Source of the DNA: Wuchereria bancrofti
Taxonomy: Eukaryota > Nematoda > Chromadorea > Rhabditida > Onchocercidae
Reading direction: 5' to 3'
DNA: 64,000 nucleotides
NCBI GenBank assembly: GCA_005281725.1
Contig: SSBO01000009.1
Span: forward strand, 5,638,871-5,702,870
The notes beneath the pieces are model-generated. The model was not told the DNA's origin. It did no database searches and saw only the letters and a program-made list of their open reading frames with translations. Of the stretch, positions 1 to 13,125 are shown in pieces (the stretch's first letter is position 1; every line of letters begins with the position of its first letter). Position numbers and translations under genes: made by a program.

Positions 1-3000
1 TTGGTGCAAAACAAGCCTTAATCAAAATATAAAGCGCTACTCGTTGCAACGGTCGACCTAAAATCTCTGTATGATTTGGAGGAACACTTTCAATATCACT
101 AAGCCACACAGCGACTCCAGCAATCATAATCCCAACATCATTTCCTTTCATTAGCAGTTCTGGTGCAGGATAATTCATCCTCATGCAATGTCTGAAAAAT
201 TAAATAATATATATTCTTCATTGAAACATATCTTTTACTAAAAGTTGTTTAAGAAAATGATGTGGGAATCCAAAAAAGAGCTAAAAACGGTACTAAAAAA
301 TTGATTCAAATATTTAGATTTATAGGGCGCAGCATACCAACTATTAATTTAAGTTAATGGAATACTAAATCACTGTTTATCAGGCCTATATTATTTCAGG
401 ACTTATTCATACAATGGACTTGCAATGTAGCAATTCTTTAAAGATTTTAAGGTTGATTGTAAGTTGAGTTATAACTTACCGTTTTAATATGCTAAGAGGC
501 GTAAGCTGGTCACGCCAAACGAGTGGTCCTCGTGTTATATACTGCTGCGCTAAGCCAACGGTAGCTCGAAACTGTGTCAAAAGACGATTTTCCAAGTCAA
601 TCACAGTATGTCCGATTTCATTATCTGCAAGAAATCTTATAGCAATACTTCCTGTTTTTATCCTTACGTTCTCTGACTTACTTTACTTGAAGTTTCAGAT
701 TTTTTTCTAAGTTTCTGGAACACTTCGTCTAATCTTCTTAATTTAAGTTTGTTCTATCATGCAACTTTCAGGAGACTGGATAGAGAAAACGGAAAGAAAT
801 GAATTCTACGCAAGAATTACTCGCATACCAGAAAAAACACGGTGACGATCCATGACTGATACCACAAGTTTTTTATCGATTGGTATTTCTACTTCCATCT
901 CAATCATTTGGCCAAACAACGGATCCAATGAACCTGGCCGGTAATCTTTTCGTAAATTTTTCTTTTTTTTTGTTCCACATCTGCATCTTTCCAAAGTAAT
1001 ACTTGATATTTCATAAAAGATACAGCAATTCTTTTTAAAGAACTTCAGAAAAGTTAAGAACCGGCAGTTCCCAAGTTAATCATCAAATCTGAGATTAATT
1101 AATTTGATGATTCATCATGTCACTTGAAATTTCCATTCAGAGAAAATTCATTATAATTGTTGATCTTAATTTTTTATAAAATTAGTAAATCACTAACTTT
1201 AATAGCTTTTTTAAAGACATGAAAAAAATTGACTTCACACTAATGTAAGCATCGCAAGTGCCATCCTTCCGTCTGCTGACCAAATCGAAAGCTCTCACAA
1301 TATATACACGAATAGTGCATTTGGTCACTCCAGCAAATTCTACGATGGGCAGAGCAAAACATTCTAAAAAAAAAATCCATTAATCAGAAGACGAAATCAG
1401 CTTCCCAAGTTAGTAATCCTGTGAAAAAACGAAAATAAAACCATTTGAAATTGTGTTCTGTCTTCTGATGAAAATTCGAGCTTTGAGTTCACCACGTGGT
1501 ATCCTTAGTTCTGGTATTTCCATATCATCTTTGGTCATCTTCCGAAAGATAAATGTGTCAAGAAAATCAGAAAACCCACAATATTCATTCACATCTTCAA
1601 GAGCGCACGCAAACACTCGTAACGTTTCTATTCCAGAACTGAAAAGAGGGAATATTACGTATGAAAATGCAATAAGTACGATTTCTTTAATCTCATTATC
1701 AAAGCTACCCTCAAAAAAGGACTTTTCCAATTTCAGAAATTTCAAGCTAATAAATTACTCGGCATATCCTGGAGCTTTTTCACTTTCACCAATTGAACTA
1801 TAATATTTGCTCCACCAATCGATAATGCAATCACCAAAGAAACATTCTTCAGAATCCGTCATCCTCACTCCTTTTTCATAAGCTTCCTCGAAAGACAACA
1901 TTTCGTCATACTTTTCCCAACTATAAATATCCCGTTTTCTACCCTGAAATATTTCAAAAATTCGATTTTTATGTTACACATGACAGTATCGAATAGTTGT
2001 GCTAATCTATATATTCATTATTAACAACAGTCATGATAACAGTTTATTACAAAAATAAAAACACGGACCTCTGGTAACTTGTTAATATATTTAGCAAAAT
2101 CATGAACGACGCAAATTCCAATGTGTGGTTCACGTCCAAACGAACGCCTATCATACAGATTGAAAGTTAGCGGTGGTGCGTAATAGAAATGAACAGGAAG
2201 TTGGACTTCATCCAAAATTATTAGTGGTCGTTTGAAGTTTGGATTATGTTTCGCATCTTCGATCACGTCACTTCGGGCTATCTTATCACCAATTCGAATT
2301 TCCACAAATGGATTACGCACAAATGACAACTGCAAAAGACACTGAGTTAAGAGGCAAGTGACATAACAGTCTGCTTCCTCTATGACCAGTCAAAAACTTG
2401 ACCAATGCTCGCTATTCATTTGAAAGAATAAATTGGTTGCTCGACAAACGTTCACACAGAAGTATGACTTCTCGAACACTATGAGATGTCACATAATTTG
2501 GTTGTGATTTAGAATCCTGTGAAATGAACAATGAGTAAGATCATATTTACTTCTATCAGCCAAAAAACGCTTCCAAAGTAACCTGAGCAAAATGCTTTTT
2601 TAAAAATAAAGTTAATGAAACGACAACGACCTGCGGTTCTTTTGCAGTTCAGCAACCTACCTGATACCGAGGTAAATCCCGAACACCCCAACACAAAATT
2701 TGCACTGTATACTTTTTGACAATTGGACAAACACCTCGTGGTACTGAATAACGAGTACTTTGTTTTTTACGTGGTGGTTTCAACGGTGCAATGTGTACTG
2801 CCTGGCCCTCGTACAGGAATAATTCAAATAATGCTAATAAAGCGCCTCTGGAAATGTATGTTTTTTAAGATAGCTTTATTTAATGAAATTCAAGTCAGAA
2901 AATTACGATTCATTGAAAATTAACGCTTCTGTTCTGACATACTTTTGCCTATTCTTGCGGAATAGTAACGGAAACCAATTAGGTATTCCACGATGATCAG

Positions 3001-6000
3001 TTGCAAGCGATATAACTGAGGGTGTTGCCATAAAACGTCCAAGAAATATTTCAGAAGAATTAAAATCTTCTGAACTTACTTCCACCACCACTGCTGGCGG
3101 ATCTCTACGGACGGATGCTATTCCACCACATATTATTACCTGGAAAGAAAAGGCCATTACAACGGATATGTTTGAATATTGACTCAGGCACACTTTCAAG
3201 TAATCAATTTTTCTCATGAAAAACGCACTCGCTTGAAAATAAGCGTTTCATTCCAGATCGGATCAACAGTATTTTCAACGATTGCTGTTTCTTGACATCG
3301 ATTAAGAAATATAACTCTAACAAATGCTTTCGACCCAAGACGATTTGTCGGTAGCAAATCCCTGGCCCATAAAATTGACGCACGCATTTGCCAACGTGTT
3401 GCATGATCATAAACCTTAAACTTTCTTTATTGACAAATTTCTTATTTTGTAATGTTTAAAACATTTTCTTCTTACTTCATAAATTCGAGGTGAAACTGAA
3501 ACATCTTCAGCCAAATAAAGAGCCAGTCTTCTCCTGAAAATTTATCGATATTATGTAATATCAACAATCTTCTATTTCTCCTTCTGAATCAATGGAAAAG
3601 AATTTTTTGCATATAACATTAATAAATGTAAACCTCTGGCTAAGATTAGCGGAGAATACCATTTCACGAACATATCGCCTGCGCCGATACTTGTCACCAG
3701 GCATCTTTTGCACATGTACCGGCTCACGGAAATCACTCGCATACTATCAAGGAAATACCATCAGTGGGTGTGCCTGATAAAAACAAATTATATTTATGAA
3801 AAATGCATAACCTCCCATAACTCAGGATCAATACTTTTTCGTAAAGCATCGATATTTTCAAAAACATCTTTTGTGCCTGTCCCGAGCGTTCTCATACGCC
3901 ACCAACGTCGACGTCGAAATTTATGTCCTTCCCTGAAGGAATTCATTTAGTAATTTTAATCCTTAATCCCTTAACAATATCTTTTCTCTGTCCAGATTGC
4001 TAATCCACTTGCTCACAGGATAGATAAAAGTTGAATAAATTACGAGGTTATGAAAAATAACTAGTTTAATAAGCCACAAAAGTAAGTTCATTAACCTCTC
4101 TCTGTAATCAATAACGGCGTCATCATTAGCAAAATTAACTGCACTCGAAGAGTAAGACCATCCTTCAGCATCACCTGCACAAAAGAGATCAATCGTCCAA
4201 TCACCAACCCATCGCCACCCTCAAATTAAATTAATCTCCAACATCAAATCTGCCACAGATTTTTTTCCCTGTCAGTTCAAGTTGAATGGAATTAAGTATC
4301 AAAGCGATATTTATTTGCTGAGCAAAAAAATATTTGTTGTCACATGCAAAATTATCACCTGGAGGAGCGTTTCGATCACGAGCATTATCAATGAGGTTAC
4401 CAGATGCACCTGTATAATACAAATCAGTCCAAATATCATCTTGCTTCTCCTGCACTTCAAAAATTTCATCCTCATATTGTGAATGACCGGCATCAGGTCC
4501 AACCCACATATCATGACAGAACATTATTTTCCATGCTCCCTTAAATTATTAATGAATGGTTATTATTGCGTTCTACCCAAATTCAGTAAAAAAATATTCA
4601 GCTTATCAAGATTTTAAAAATTTAGCCTTATAAGACCATCCGTTAGACACTTTTATATCGTCTTCAGACATTCGAATAATTCCCGTTTCATCCGATCGAG
4701 CGTAGGGTTCACCACTAAAACCATTCTGTTAAGAGATTATTCTTTTTGCTTTTATTGGCAAAAAAGTTCCTTTCCAGCATTTCAGCACCATCAAACTACA
4801 TTTACATAAATTTATAAATTTCAATAAATCGAACTTTTTCCCGTCAGTCTCCATCCACTGACCACTTATATGCCTTCGTTGATTTTCGAAAACTTCTGCA
4901 AAATATTGAACTACTCCAGGCTTAATTGCTTTATCCCAATCGCTGCGATCCGTTACTTTTCCAAACCACAGGCGAAGATGAACAATGGCTGGTATTTGTT
5001 CCTTTTTTTCCCGCTTCTCATTATAGCTTGGCCACTTTAGTGTTATTGCTCGCAGACGTCCACAAAACATTCCCCGATAGCAGTCTTTGTTGTGATAATA
5101 AATCTAAACATAGATCTGCTCTATGTCCTTGAATAATCAGCTTCAAGAATATTTGGCCAATGTAATAAATGAGACTCGCAACAGAATGAAATAATTTTAG
5201 ACGAAATGAAATTCGCTACCACCTTTCTTCTATCTCAGCTAACTTTATCAAAGTACGAATATAACTTCTCTACGAACGAGATAATTTCAATTTGAATAAA
5301 ATCAGAATTACTTCGTTAACAGGAATTCGCGCGAATGCAAGTAATTCGTCCCCATCGCACATCGAAAGTATTGCATCCGGAATTGACATCTCTGGCTCAT
5401 TTGAAATTTTCATTAAGAGTTCAGCGGTCCGCTGCAGATCATTCAAAGCAATCTGGAAAATTAGACAGAACTGATTAATATTTATACATCGTTTCGATTA
5501 AGATAGAAATTATAACTAAGAATAATAATACAGCATAGAGTACAGTTCTCCAAAGTGCCATTTAATTATCAAATTGCCCTCTTTGATTGCGTTAATGATA
5601 AATAGATATTGACTTCATTGACTTGAAACACGTCTTTTTTATCATATTTCAGTGTGGCAAAATCTTCGATCATTTTGACAACGGATGAGATAATAACAAG
5701 ACGACGATGTCGATCAAGCGATGATGATAACGGTGATTCCCAGTCTTGTTCAATGCTGTAAGCAGAAATCTCTCTTTAACATTTAAATGATTGGTTGTAA
5801 CTATTAATTTCAGTAACAAATGAAATTAAACCAAAAGTCATTCAATGTTTCATTTGTAGAGACAAACCATTTGCTTAATTTAGCAAAATAATCGCAAGCC
5901 TGTTCAATAGCATCAACAATAATTGAAGAAGCTTCTCTTTTACTATCAGATTTCAACTTTGCCAAACTGGAAGAGTGCAACAGCATCTTGGCTATCTAAA

Positions 6001-9000
6001 CATAGTTGAATATGTCAAAATCAAAGTACGTTAACATCCAACGATATAGCAGATGATAACAAAACAAAATCAAACCATCGTACCTTCTGCAAAACATTGG
6101 AGTGTCTCATTCGAAATGAAACATCCTCCCACGCACAAGGGATTTCACAAACAGGTTTGTGATTTCCCCATGGCATCGCATAGTACTTCTCAGCAAAGGC
6201 TGGCATAACCTTAACAATAAGTAACTTTTTATTATTCCAAAGTTCTGTAATGTGCTATTTTAATTTCAAAGTTTCACTTAGCATTAAAATATCCAAAAAA
6301 GTTCTAAAATCTTTGATATGACACAACAATATAAACATAGAAATATAAATAATAGAAAAAAGTTACCGAAAGTGTACGTGCCGTACATTTTGGTACCTTT
6401 CCGTAGGCTCGATTGCCGTATTCTCCTATACTCAACGAAAAACGCACATTTTTGGATCTGTTGAAGCAGAAGTCAAAAATTTCTCATCAAATGCAAACAA
6501 ATTCATATTTGGAAAATTAAAAAAATTCATCGAGAAACCTACTTAAGTTTAGGATGAATCATATTTACAGCAAAAAATGTAGACAGTAATACATATTCTG
6601 ATGTACGCAGTTGTGGTTTCAACGATAGCACAACATCAGGAGTTACCAAATCACGACAAATTTGTCCACAGTTTTCTTCCAAACATATCACTTCAATAAG
6701 CGCACGAGCAACAAAACTGCAATTCGATATTATTTTTCTGTCACAAGCAAGTAGGAAATTTGTTAACATGAACGAATTAATTAATACCAATCGCCTGATC
6801 GTCTTCCTTCTCGTATTGCTTTCTCTACTTTTCTCGTTATTTCTTGTTCAGTTGAAGCATAAAAGCTTATATATGATGGACCAAATACTGGTAGAAAACT
6901 ATAAAATGTGACACGAGAAAGAAATTACCATTTAGCTTATTTCTGGTTATTATTTTTGGGACTTAATTAGTCTTTAATATAAAAATGAACCCTTGATTAT
7001 CAGAGCTAGATTGGCCGCTTGCTATTGCATTCACATATCCCGACTGACAAATATCAGACAAATTTAAGTGGGCAGTAGCCAGTATTTTCTCCGCGTTATT
7101 TTTGCGAATTTTTGTCTGATAAACGAGAATAATACGAAATGATATCTAAAATAAACTTCGTTGTTGTAACTCAGTTTGCAGCGTTCCAAATATGACAGTT
7201 TGCACTTCCTCACTTTTCAAGGACTTATTCCATAACACAAGTAATATTTCACTTTTATTATTTCCTTCAGATATTTAATTTGAAAAAATGACTAACGAAC
7301 ATATTTAACGACGGTTGGCCAAACCACAGGAAGCATGATTTCCTCGTTAAAATCAATCACTTCATAAAGAGCTGGCAAAACGTGTGTCATTTCACGTGCT
7401 TTTCCAACCTAAAAAATTTAATTCACAATTTTTTTTAATCCAAAATATACACTTCATTCTTGAAAGGTAACTCTGTATACCTGTACTTGAACAGCGAGCT
7501 TCGCAACATCATTGTTGTGCATTCGCAAATGGTCAGCTATTTGGCACAATTGAAAAATTCTTACCTGGAAATAAATAACTGTAACGTTCGACTATTAAAA
7601 AGCTCATTAAGTGTAAACTTAATTACAAATGCACTATTTAAAAAAAAAACATTTTTATCTTATTAAGTCACATTCTTTTCTACGTTTCTATAATTTTCAA
7701 CTACACAATTACCAGCATGGTATACTGCATTAGTGAACCGGAGAACAAAATATCCTCGTCATCATGTGTCACCATACTGCGTAACGATGGTGCCGGTGTT
7801 GGATCAAGGCTTCGACGCACATTCATCGACACCTTTTAAACGAATAACGAAATGAATTATAATGTTGAGCAAATTGAAGAAAATATTAAAAGTTATATAG
7901 GAATTTAATAGAGATTATGACATTTATTGTTCAATAGTAACATTTTTATAATTTTTTTAAAAAGAGCAGAATTGAATTAAATGTTGACCAGAAAACTCCA
8001 TAGCACTTTATAATATTTTTTGCACGGATTTCCAAAAAGTAATACTTCAAATTGAAATTGAAATTTAGAACCTTCAGAAAGCCACGTATATCGGAAGAAG
8101 CAATTTGATCGGTCTCTCCAGTTGCTTCAATTTCTTGATAGTCAGCTCTAAGAACAAGCCATTTTTCTTGAAGCAAGTGTCGTTCTGATTTGTAAATGTA
8201 TCCTAGCTCGCATTGAAATCCTCCGATCAATGCATCACTTGCAAATTGTCGAGCATTGTAAACCTGTCCCAAAATTTTGGATTAATAGTTTTGTAGATCT
8301 AATTAGAGTAAGATTTAGGAACTACCATAGAGGTAAAACTATGGATATATGCTATTGAAAACTCAACAATATGAAAGAGATATTTCCATATATTTTGAAA
8401 AATTCTTTTAAATCCCAGAAAAGGAAATGCGACATGTAAATGGTCGGTTATAAGTGAACTTTTCCTTTTTTTCGGCTTTAGGAAACGATCTTTCTTTATC
8501 AGATCTTGAAATACAAGAAACTCTACAAAAAAGCTGATACTCTGAATTCCAAACATATTTGCATCATATCTTGGAGGGACTTTTGGACCGTGAAAGAGAG
8601 ACACTCATTCCAACGTGGTGAATTTGTATTATGTTGTGATAGACTAGAACGACAACGTCCATCTAAGATCACGCGAAGCAAAGGATTTAAATTATTTCCA
8701 TAAAGTTCACGGGCTTCAAATATATATAGTCGTACCTGAAATAAAATTTGTCTTTTTTCAGTCCTTAAAGTTAATAGGGCTTTCTTCGAGGTAATCTTAC
8801 AACTCTGGAAAGTTCAATCAATTCTGAAAAAAGTGAAAAGCAACGATTAATTCAGTAAAGGTTTGAAGCTTACAATGAAAGACTGCAACATGTCAAGATC
8901 TTCCTTTTCATCTTCCATCTCAGTTATTTGTTGAACAGCTGCAGCTCTTCGTTTCTTATGCAATGCAATAGTGTGACGCGAATTATCCGTTGAACTGGTT

Positions 9001-9533
9001 GTTTCGGATACCTACATCAGATCATGAAAAGCATATAGAGTTACACATACTGCAACCTCAAGGCTTAAAGCTTCATTAAATGTCTCAACGTTTCACTTTT
9101 CTGATTTTTTTAATCTAGTATTTAGTAAGTTTATAATTTTTGAGTCATCTTTACAAATATGTCTGGCGCTTGCTTGAAAAGCCAAAATAATAAAATCGGC
9201 TTTACGTATTAAGTTAGAAACTTGTATAACATGTAAGCACATAAGAAGGCTGACCAGCTCTCGATCCGACGAAACTGCATCAGTAGTTTGCATAGGTGTT
9301 TCGGTGAATTCACTTTCAGCTAGCTCAGTTTTAATGTCCTTCGATTTACTGTTTTCATCATATTCCATTGATTGTGATGATACTGACCGATCACGTGAGA
9401 TACGTGACTTTACATGTCGGCTAACTTTCCGAAGTTTTGATAATATTTTTCCACGGCCTCCTTTCTTTTTTTTTACCTTTTCCACATTTCTTAAGTTTGC
9501 AGCTTCATCGTAATCATCTTCCTCGCTACTCAT
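1..9533 (-). CDS. fer-1: Ferlin, type I (FER-1/dysferlin-like), 3' end off the window
   Basis: Multi-C2 tail-anchored ferlin; family members mediate calcium-dependent membrane fusion (FER-1 in nematode sperm, dysferlin in muscle). I place about 32 exons, read from high to low coordinates. N-terminal charged region at 9259-9533, start chosen at [12 protein letters not shown] after an acceptor. First C2 domain at 8069-8736 ([13 protein letters not shown], then [15 protein letters not shown]). Ferlin core at 6790-6895 ([10 protein letters not shown]) and 6084-6207 ([20 protein letters not shown]). DysF-like basic motifs at 3812-3932 ([11 protein letters not shown]) and near 3640-3745 ([12 protein letters not shown]). 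Later C2 domains at 3227-3412, 2070-2866, 800-1363 and 480-624 (IDLENRL). An [11 protein letters not shown] segment lies near 1770-1944, and the last visible exon is 1-191. DysF motifs mark type I ferlins. The last C2 domain and the membrane anchor are outside the window. Orthology to fer-1 is inferred; edges of exons at 800-1640 are uncertain. Confidence 0.9.
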
Positions 9534-9551
9534 GTTTCGTTTTTCACGCAA

Positions 9552-10751
9552 CTACATTAGTATTAATCATTCATTGATAGTTTTAAAGGTCAATCACTAT
9601 TAGCATGAAACATTTCTAAGACGTAAAAATGTGGCGACATCATTCAGTTGAAGAAAGGATAAATGATACGAAGCAGATAGATAGGAATTTAGGAATTGTA
9701 GGGGAGTGTTAAGCAAATGAAGTAGATATTACTAGATGAGCAGTTGAAGTCACTTTCCAAAGTTTACTTTCTCCTAGCAGATTCCTTTTCAGCTTCTTCA
9801 TTTGCTTATTTAGAAATCGTCCCGTCTTCGTATTATTTCGTTTCTTAGACTCTCATAAAATCAACATTTTCCAGCAAAAACAAACCTTGAATTTTAATTT
9901 TGGTTTTAATAAAAATTTATTTGCAAGTTGCTATTGATTATAACAAAGATAGAAAAGATACATTTCGTCAAATTAGCGTGCAAATAAAGCAAACTGAACT
10001 TTCATGAAATGAAAATAGGCTTACAAATAAAGTTGGATTTTAAAAAGTTTTGAAAATGAAGTACCAAAGCACAGGAGTTGACAATAAGAGTTGTATATTA
10101 CAACTATTCATGAATGATAGATAAAGAAGCCGTTTATATTAAACTAATTTAAAATATTAAAAAATTAGTAATCAAAATGGACCTGTCGTCAGAATCGTTT
10201 GACAATAAAATGACTAGACTTGTCTTAATGACAGAAACAAAAAAAATTTAGAATAAATCGAATTGAAAGAGGAAACGACCGAATAATGGTTTAGGTTTAA
10301 AAAAATTCTACTTTCAAAAAATTTCCATATTCAAATTTTCAGAAATTCATTGATTTTCATAGTGGAATTGTCATTAGTTCGAAGTGAAAAGAATTTTCAT
10401 AATTTCTTGCATTCTTTCCACCTTTCACAGCCAAAATAACAATACAATTTTTCTAAAAATTACGAAAGTTTTTATTTTTTTCATTGATTTTATTTATTTG
10501 GAGATAATTCTAAACTGCAATGGATCTTCTTTAATGACAGATTTCAATGTCAAATTGAAAAAAGAAATTTTCATTTTAATTTTGTTTTTTGTTTTGAAAA
10601 TTTAGAAGGGATATCGAATGAAGCATTACTATCACTTCAGTGACTGTTCATAATATTGTTTTAAAAGAGGCGGAAAATTTCAAAAGTACATATTACGCTA
10701 GATTTTACATATTACAGTATTAGCATTGGTCTCAGATCTAAACAAGAAGGA
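9552..10751. other. Spacer between the ferlin and DM-domain genes
   Basis: A+T-rich spacer between two genes on the same strand. The 5' end of the ferlin (acceptor-like site just upstream of its first ATG, suitable for trans-splicing) and the 3' untranslated part of the DM gene must lie here. I see no coding signal and no convincing poly(A) signal. Confidence 0.5.
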
Positions 10752-11502
10752 TTAAAGAATGCCAAGCGCAAATTGCATTATTGCAAGAGTATTCAGAACT
10801 GCATCAGCTGGATTGTACAAACCGCAGACTGCTGGCACATTTACAGCAGTAATGGGTAATAAAAGAGACTGTGGTCTCAGTGGTATAGGATATACTAAAC
10901 TGTTAGATGATACTGCATCTGATTTTTTAGATTCATCGAAAGTTGCGACTGATATGTTCGTTTCAGCCGAAAGTTCGGATCTCGCTGGCAACAGCTGAAT
11001 ATTACTCAGTGATTAATCAGACGTACTTCTATTTGCGAATAGTTTGTAAATCTTTGAAACTATAACAATTTTATGAATATTCAGTAAGTCTTCGGTTAAG
11101 GTCGACTAAATCCGGAAGGTTTTATCAGATTTAGGTTCATTTAGTTAATTTGAAATTGAAAAACTCCACTTTGAAAAAAATCAATTTGAAATTGAAAGAA
11201 AAAGTCAATTGGAAAAGCTCTCCTGCATATAACTCTCATCGAGATTTTGAACAAACAAGTTACTTACTGAGAATAATTATTAACCTACTAAATCATTAGC
11301 TCACCGTATAAGATGGCAAGTCCATCTCAGGAATGGGAATAGGTATTTCAGCGAAATCTTGGTCATAAGTTCGTTTTACCAACTTCTTGTCCAGGTTAGT
11401 AAATATCGATAGCATATTTGAATTAGTGAATGAATTCACTGATATTGGCACATCTAGGAATCCCAAATGAATGAATGATTAGTCTCTTCCTTTCTTTCTC
11501 TT

Positions 11503-11538
<36 letters not shown>

Positions 11539-13125
11539 ATCGAAAAGATTTCAGGCTGCGCATATTACTAAAAGGATTTTGTTTTTTCTAACAAACACAC
11601 TCAAGCGCACAAATCAGGCTAACTCCTTTCAATGATATCAGATTAATCTTCACAGTATTTTAAAACAGATGTGAAATTGAAGAAACAAAGTGTTGCTTAC
11701 GAGCTTGTCGTTCTTTTTTATGTTCGTTAGATCTAAGTTTTGAGGCCTTCAAAATTTGATCTAATTTTCGCCTCTTTTCGATCAATTCACATTGATCACA
11801 CGCGCACTTAGCATATAAACAATGCCTCTTGTGTTCCTAAATTGATCTTTTACTCAGTATATTCATTGTCTCTACAAGAATTTAAAAAATGCTCATTCGA
11901 AACACAATTTCAAGTTCAATTTATTCAGAAATGTTATCCAGAAACCTATAAAATCTAAAAAGTCTTGCAAATCAATAAATATCATACTTTTTTCCAAACC
12001 AAAACACCATGATTTTTGCATTTTTGACAAATGTAGCATTGATTTTGGGTTGTGGTACTTGTTTTAGTTACTTTTCTAAAGTGGTATGTCTGAAATATTT
12101 TAAGAATAGACTAAGACTAATAAGTGATGTGGTCGAAGATTTTTTTTTATTATCATAATTCGTTTTACCTGAATAGGAAATCTTTATTTCCAAATACTGA
12201 TAAAATCACTTTTATAACTTGGAAAAGAACGGTCAGTCAAAAATCTGATTCCCAAAAAAGGAATTTGAAGGGGAAGAATCATTTACTTTATAACGCAAAA
12301 AAAAATGTTTTGCAAATATTCAATTTTTAATTTTTCAAACTCATATATAATCAGTTGTTTGCACCACTCATTCACTACAGAAGTAAACTTACCGCCGGAT
12401 CATTTTCATTAAAATAATTTTGCGGCGTAATAGTTGCTTGAGTGAGTTGCGAAGTACGCTGGAATATTTTATCTTGCGCGCGGCGTATACGAATCTGCGT
12501 GCTCATAATTTGTCGACGTTGACGTATCAGTAAGCACTGCAACATATGGATGAATAGTTGTTTTTATGTTGATGTAAATCATAAATTACCTAAATTTTGA
12601 ACAAAAAAGTATTTTATGCTGAGTAAAGTTAATTCTTTATTTCTAGCTTATATATAAGTGTTTTTATTTATTTATTTACTTATTTATTTATTTACTTATT
12701 TATTTATTTCTAAAAGAAAAAGGGAGTTAAATCGTAATGAATTCGAGAGCAATTTTTAAAAGTCCAATTGATCCCGGCTACTCAAAGACAGTTATCGTGT
12801 TTTCATGTCTTACTTTTGAGCAGCTACAGTTCTTCCGATTGCAGTGATGGCCACGCGTTTCCACTAGCATTCCGTGCTGTCGACAAATTCCGCAATGGCG
12901 TTTCACATCTAAAGCCTTTTCCTTTTTGTTTTACATCATTATTTTCGGGGATTTTTCCACTCGAAGTTATAACTTAATTTTCACTTTCAAAAATATATTA
13001 ACAACTTAAAAGTTCCAAAATAGTTATTATGCGAATTATCCGATAAATCTATTAAAATTACGCTAACCTTTGGGCATCTTTTTACTTATGGCAAAATATC
13101 GCTTACAGTTCTCTTCTTTAGACAT
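10752..13125 (-). CDS. Two-DM-domain transcription factor (MAB-3/DMD-3 type)
   Basis: Nuclear DNA-binding protein of the DMRT family; in Caenorhabditis the two-DM proteins MAB-3 and DMD-3 drive male differentiation. Exons on the minus strand: 13068-13125, 12814-12908, 12393-12536, 11988-12089, 11701-11836, 11305-11453, 10752-10994. All phases agree and give 308 residues (MAB-3 is of similar size). DM1 zinc ligands: C25, C28, H31, H40 or H41, C42, C47, C49, C52, followed by a basic recognition helix (RRQIMSTQIRIRR). DM2: C120, C123, H126, H135, C139, C144, C146, C149, then KRRKLDQILKASKLR. The remainder is low-complexity with no known domain. DM1 has only one residue between H40 and C42 where the usual spacing is three. 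Choosing between mab-3 and dmd-3 needs a phylogeny. Confidence 0.88.
11506..11539. repeat. (CT)n then (AT)n microsatellite
   Basis: Dinucleotide run of about ten CT units followed by about seven AT units, inside the intron between the fifth and sixth exons of the DM-domain gene. Confidence 0.9.
12661..12709. repeat. (TTTA)n microsatellite
   Basis: Tetranucleotide run with two TTAC interruptions, inside the intron between the two exons that together encode the first DM domain. Confidence 0.85.
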
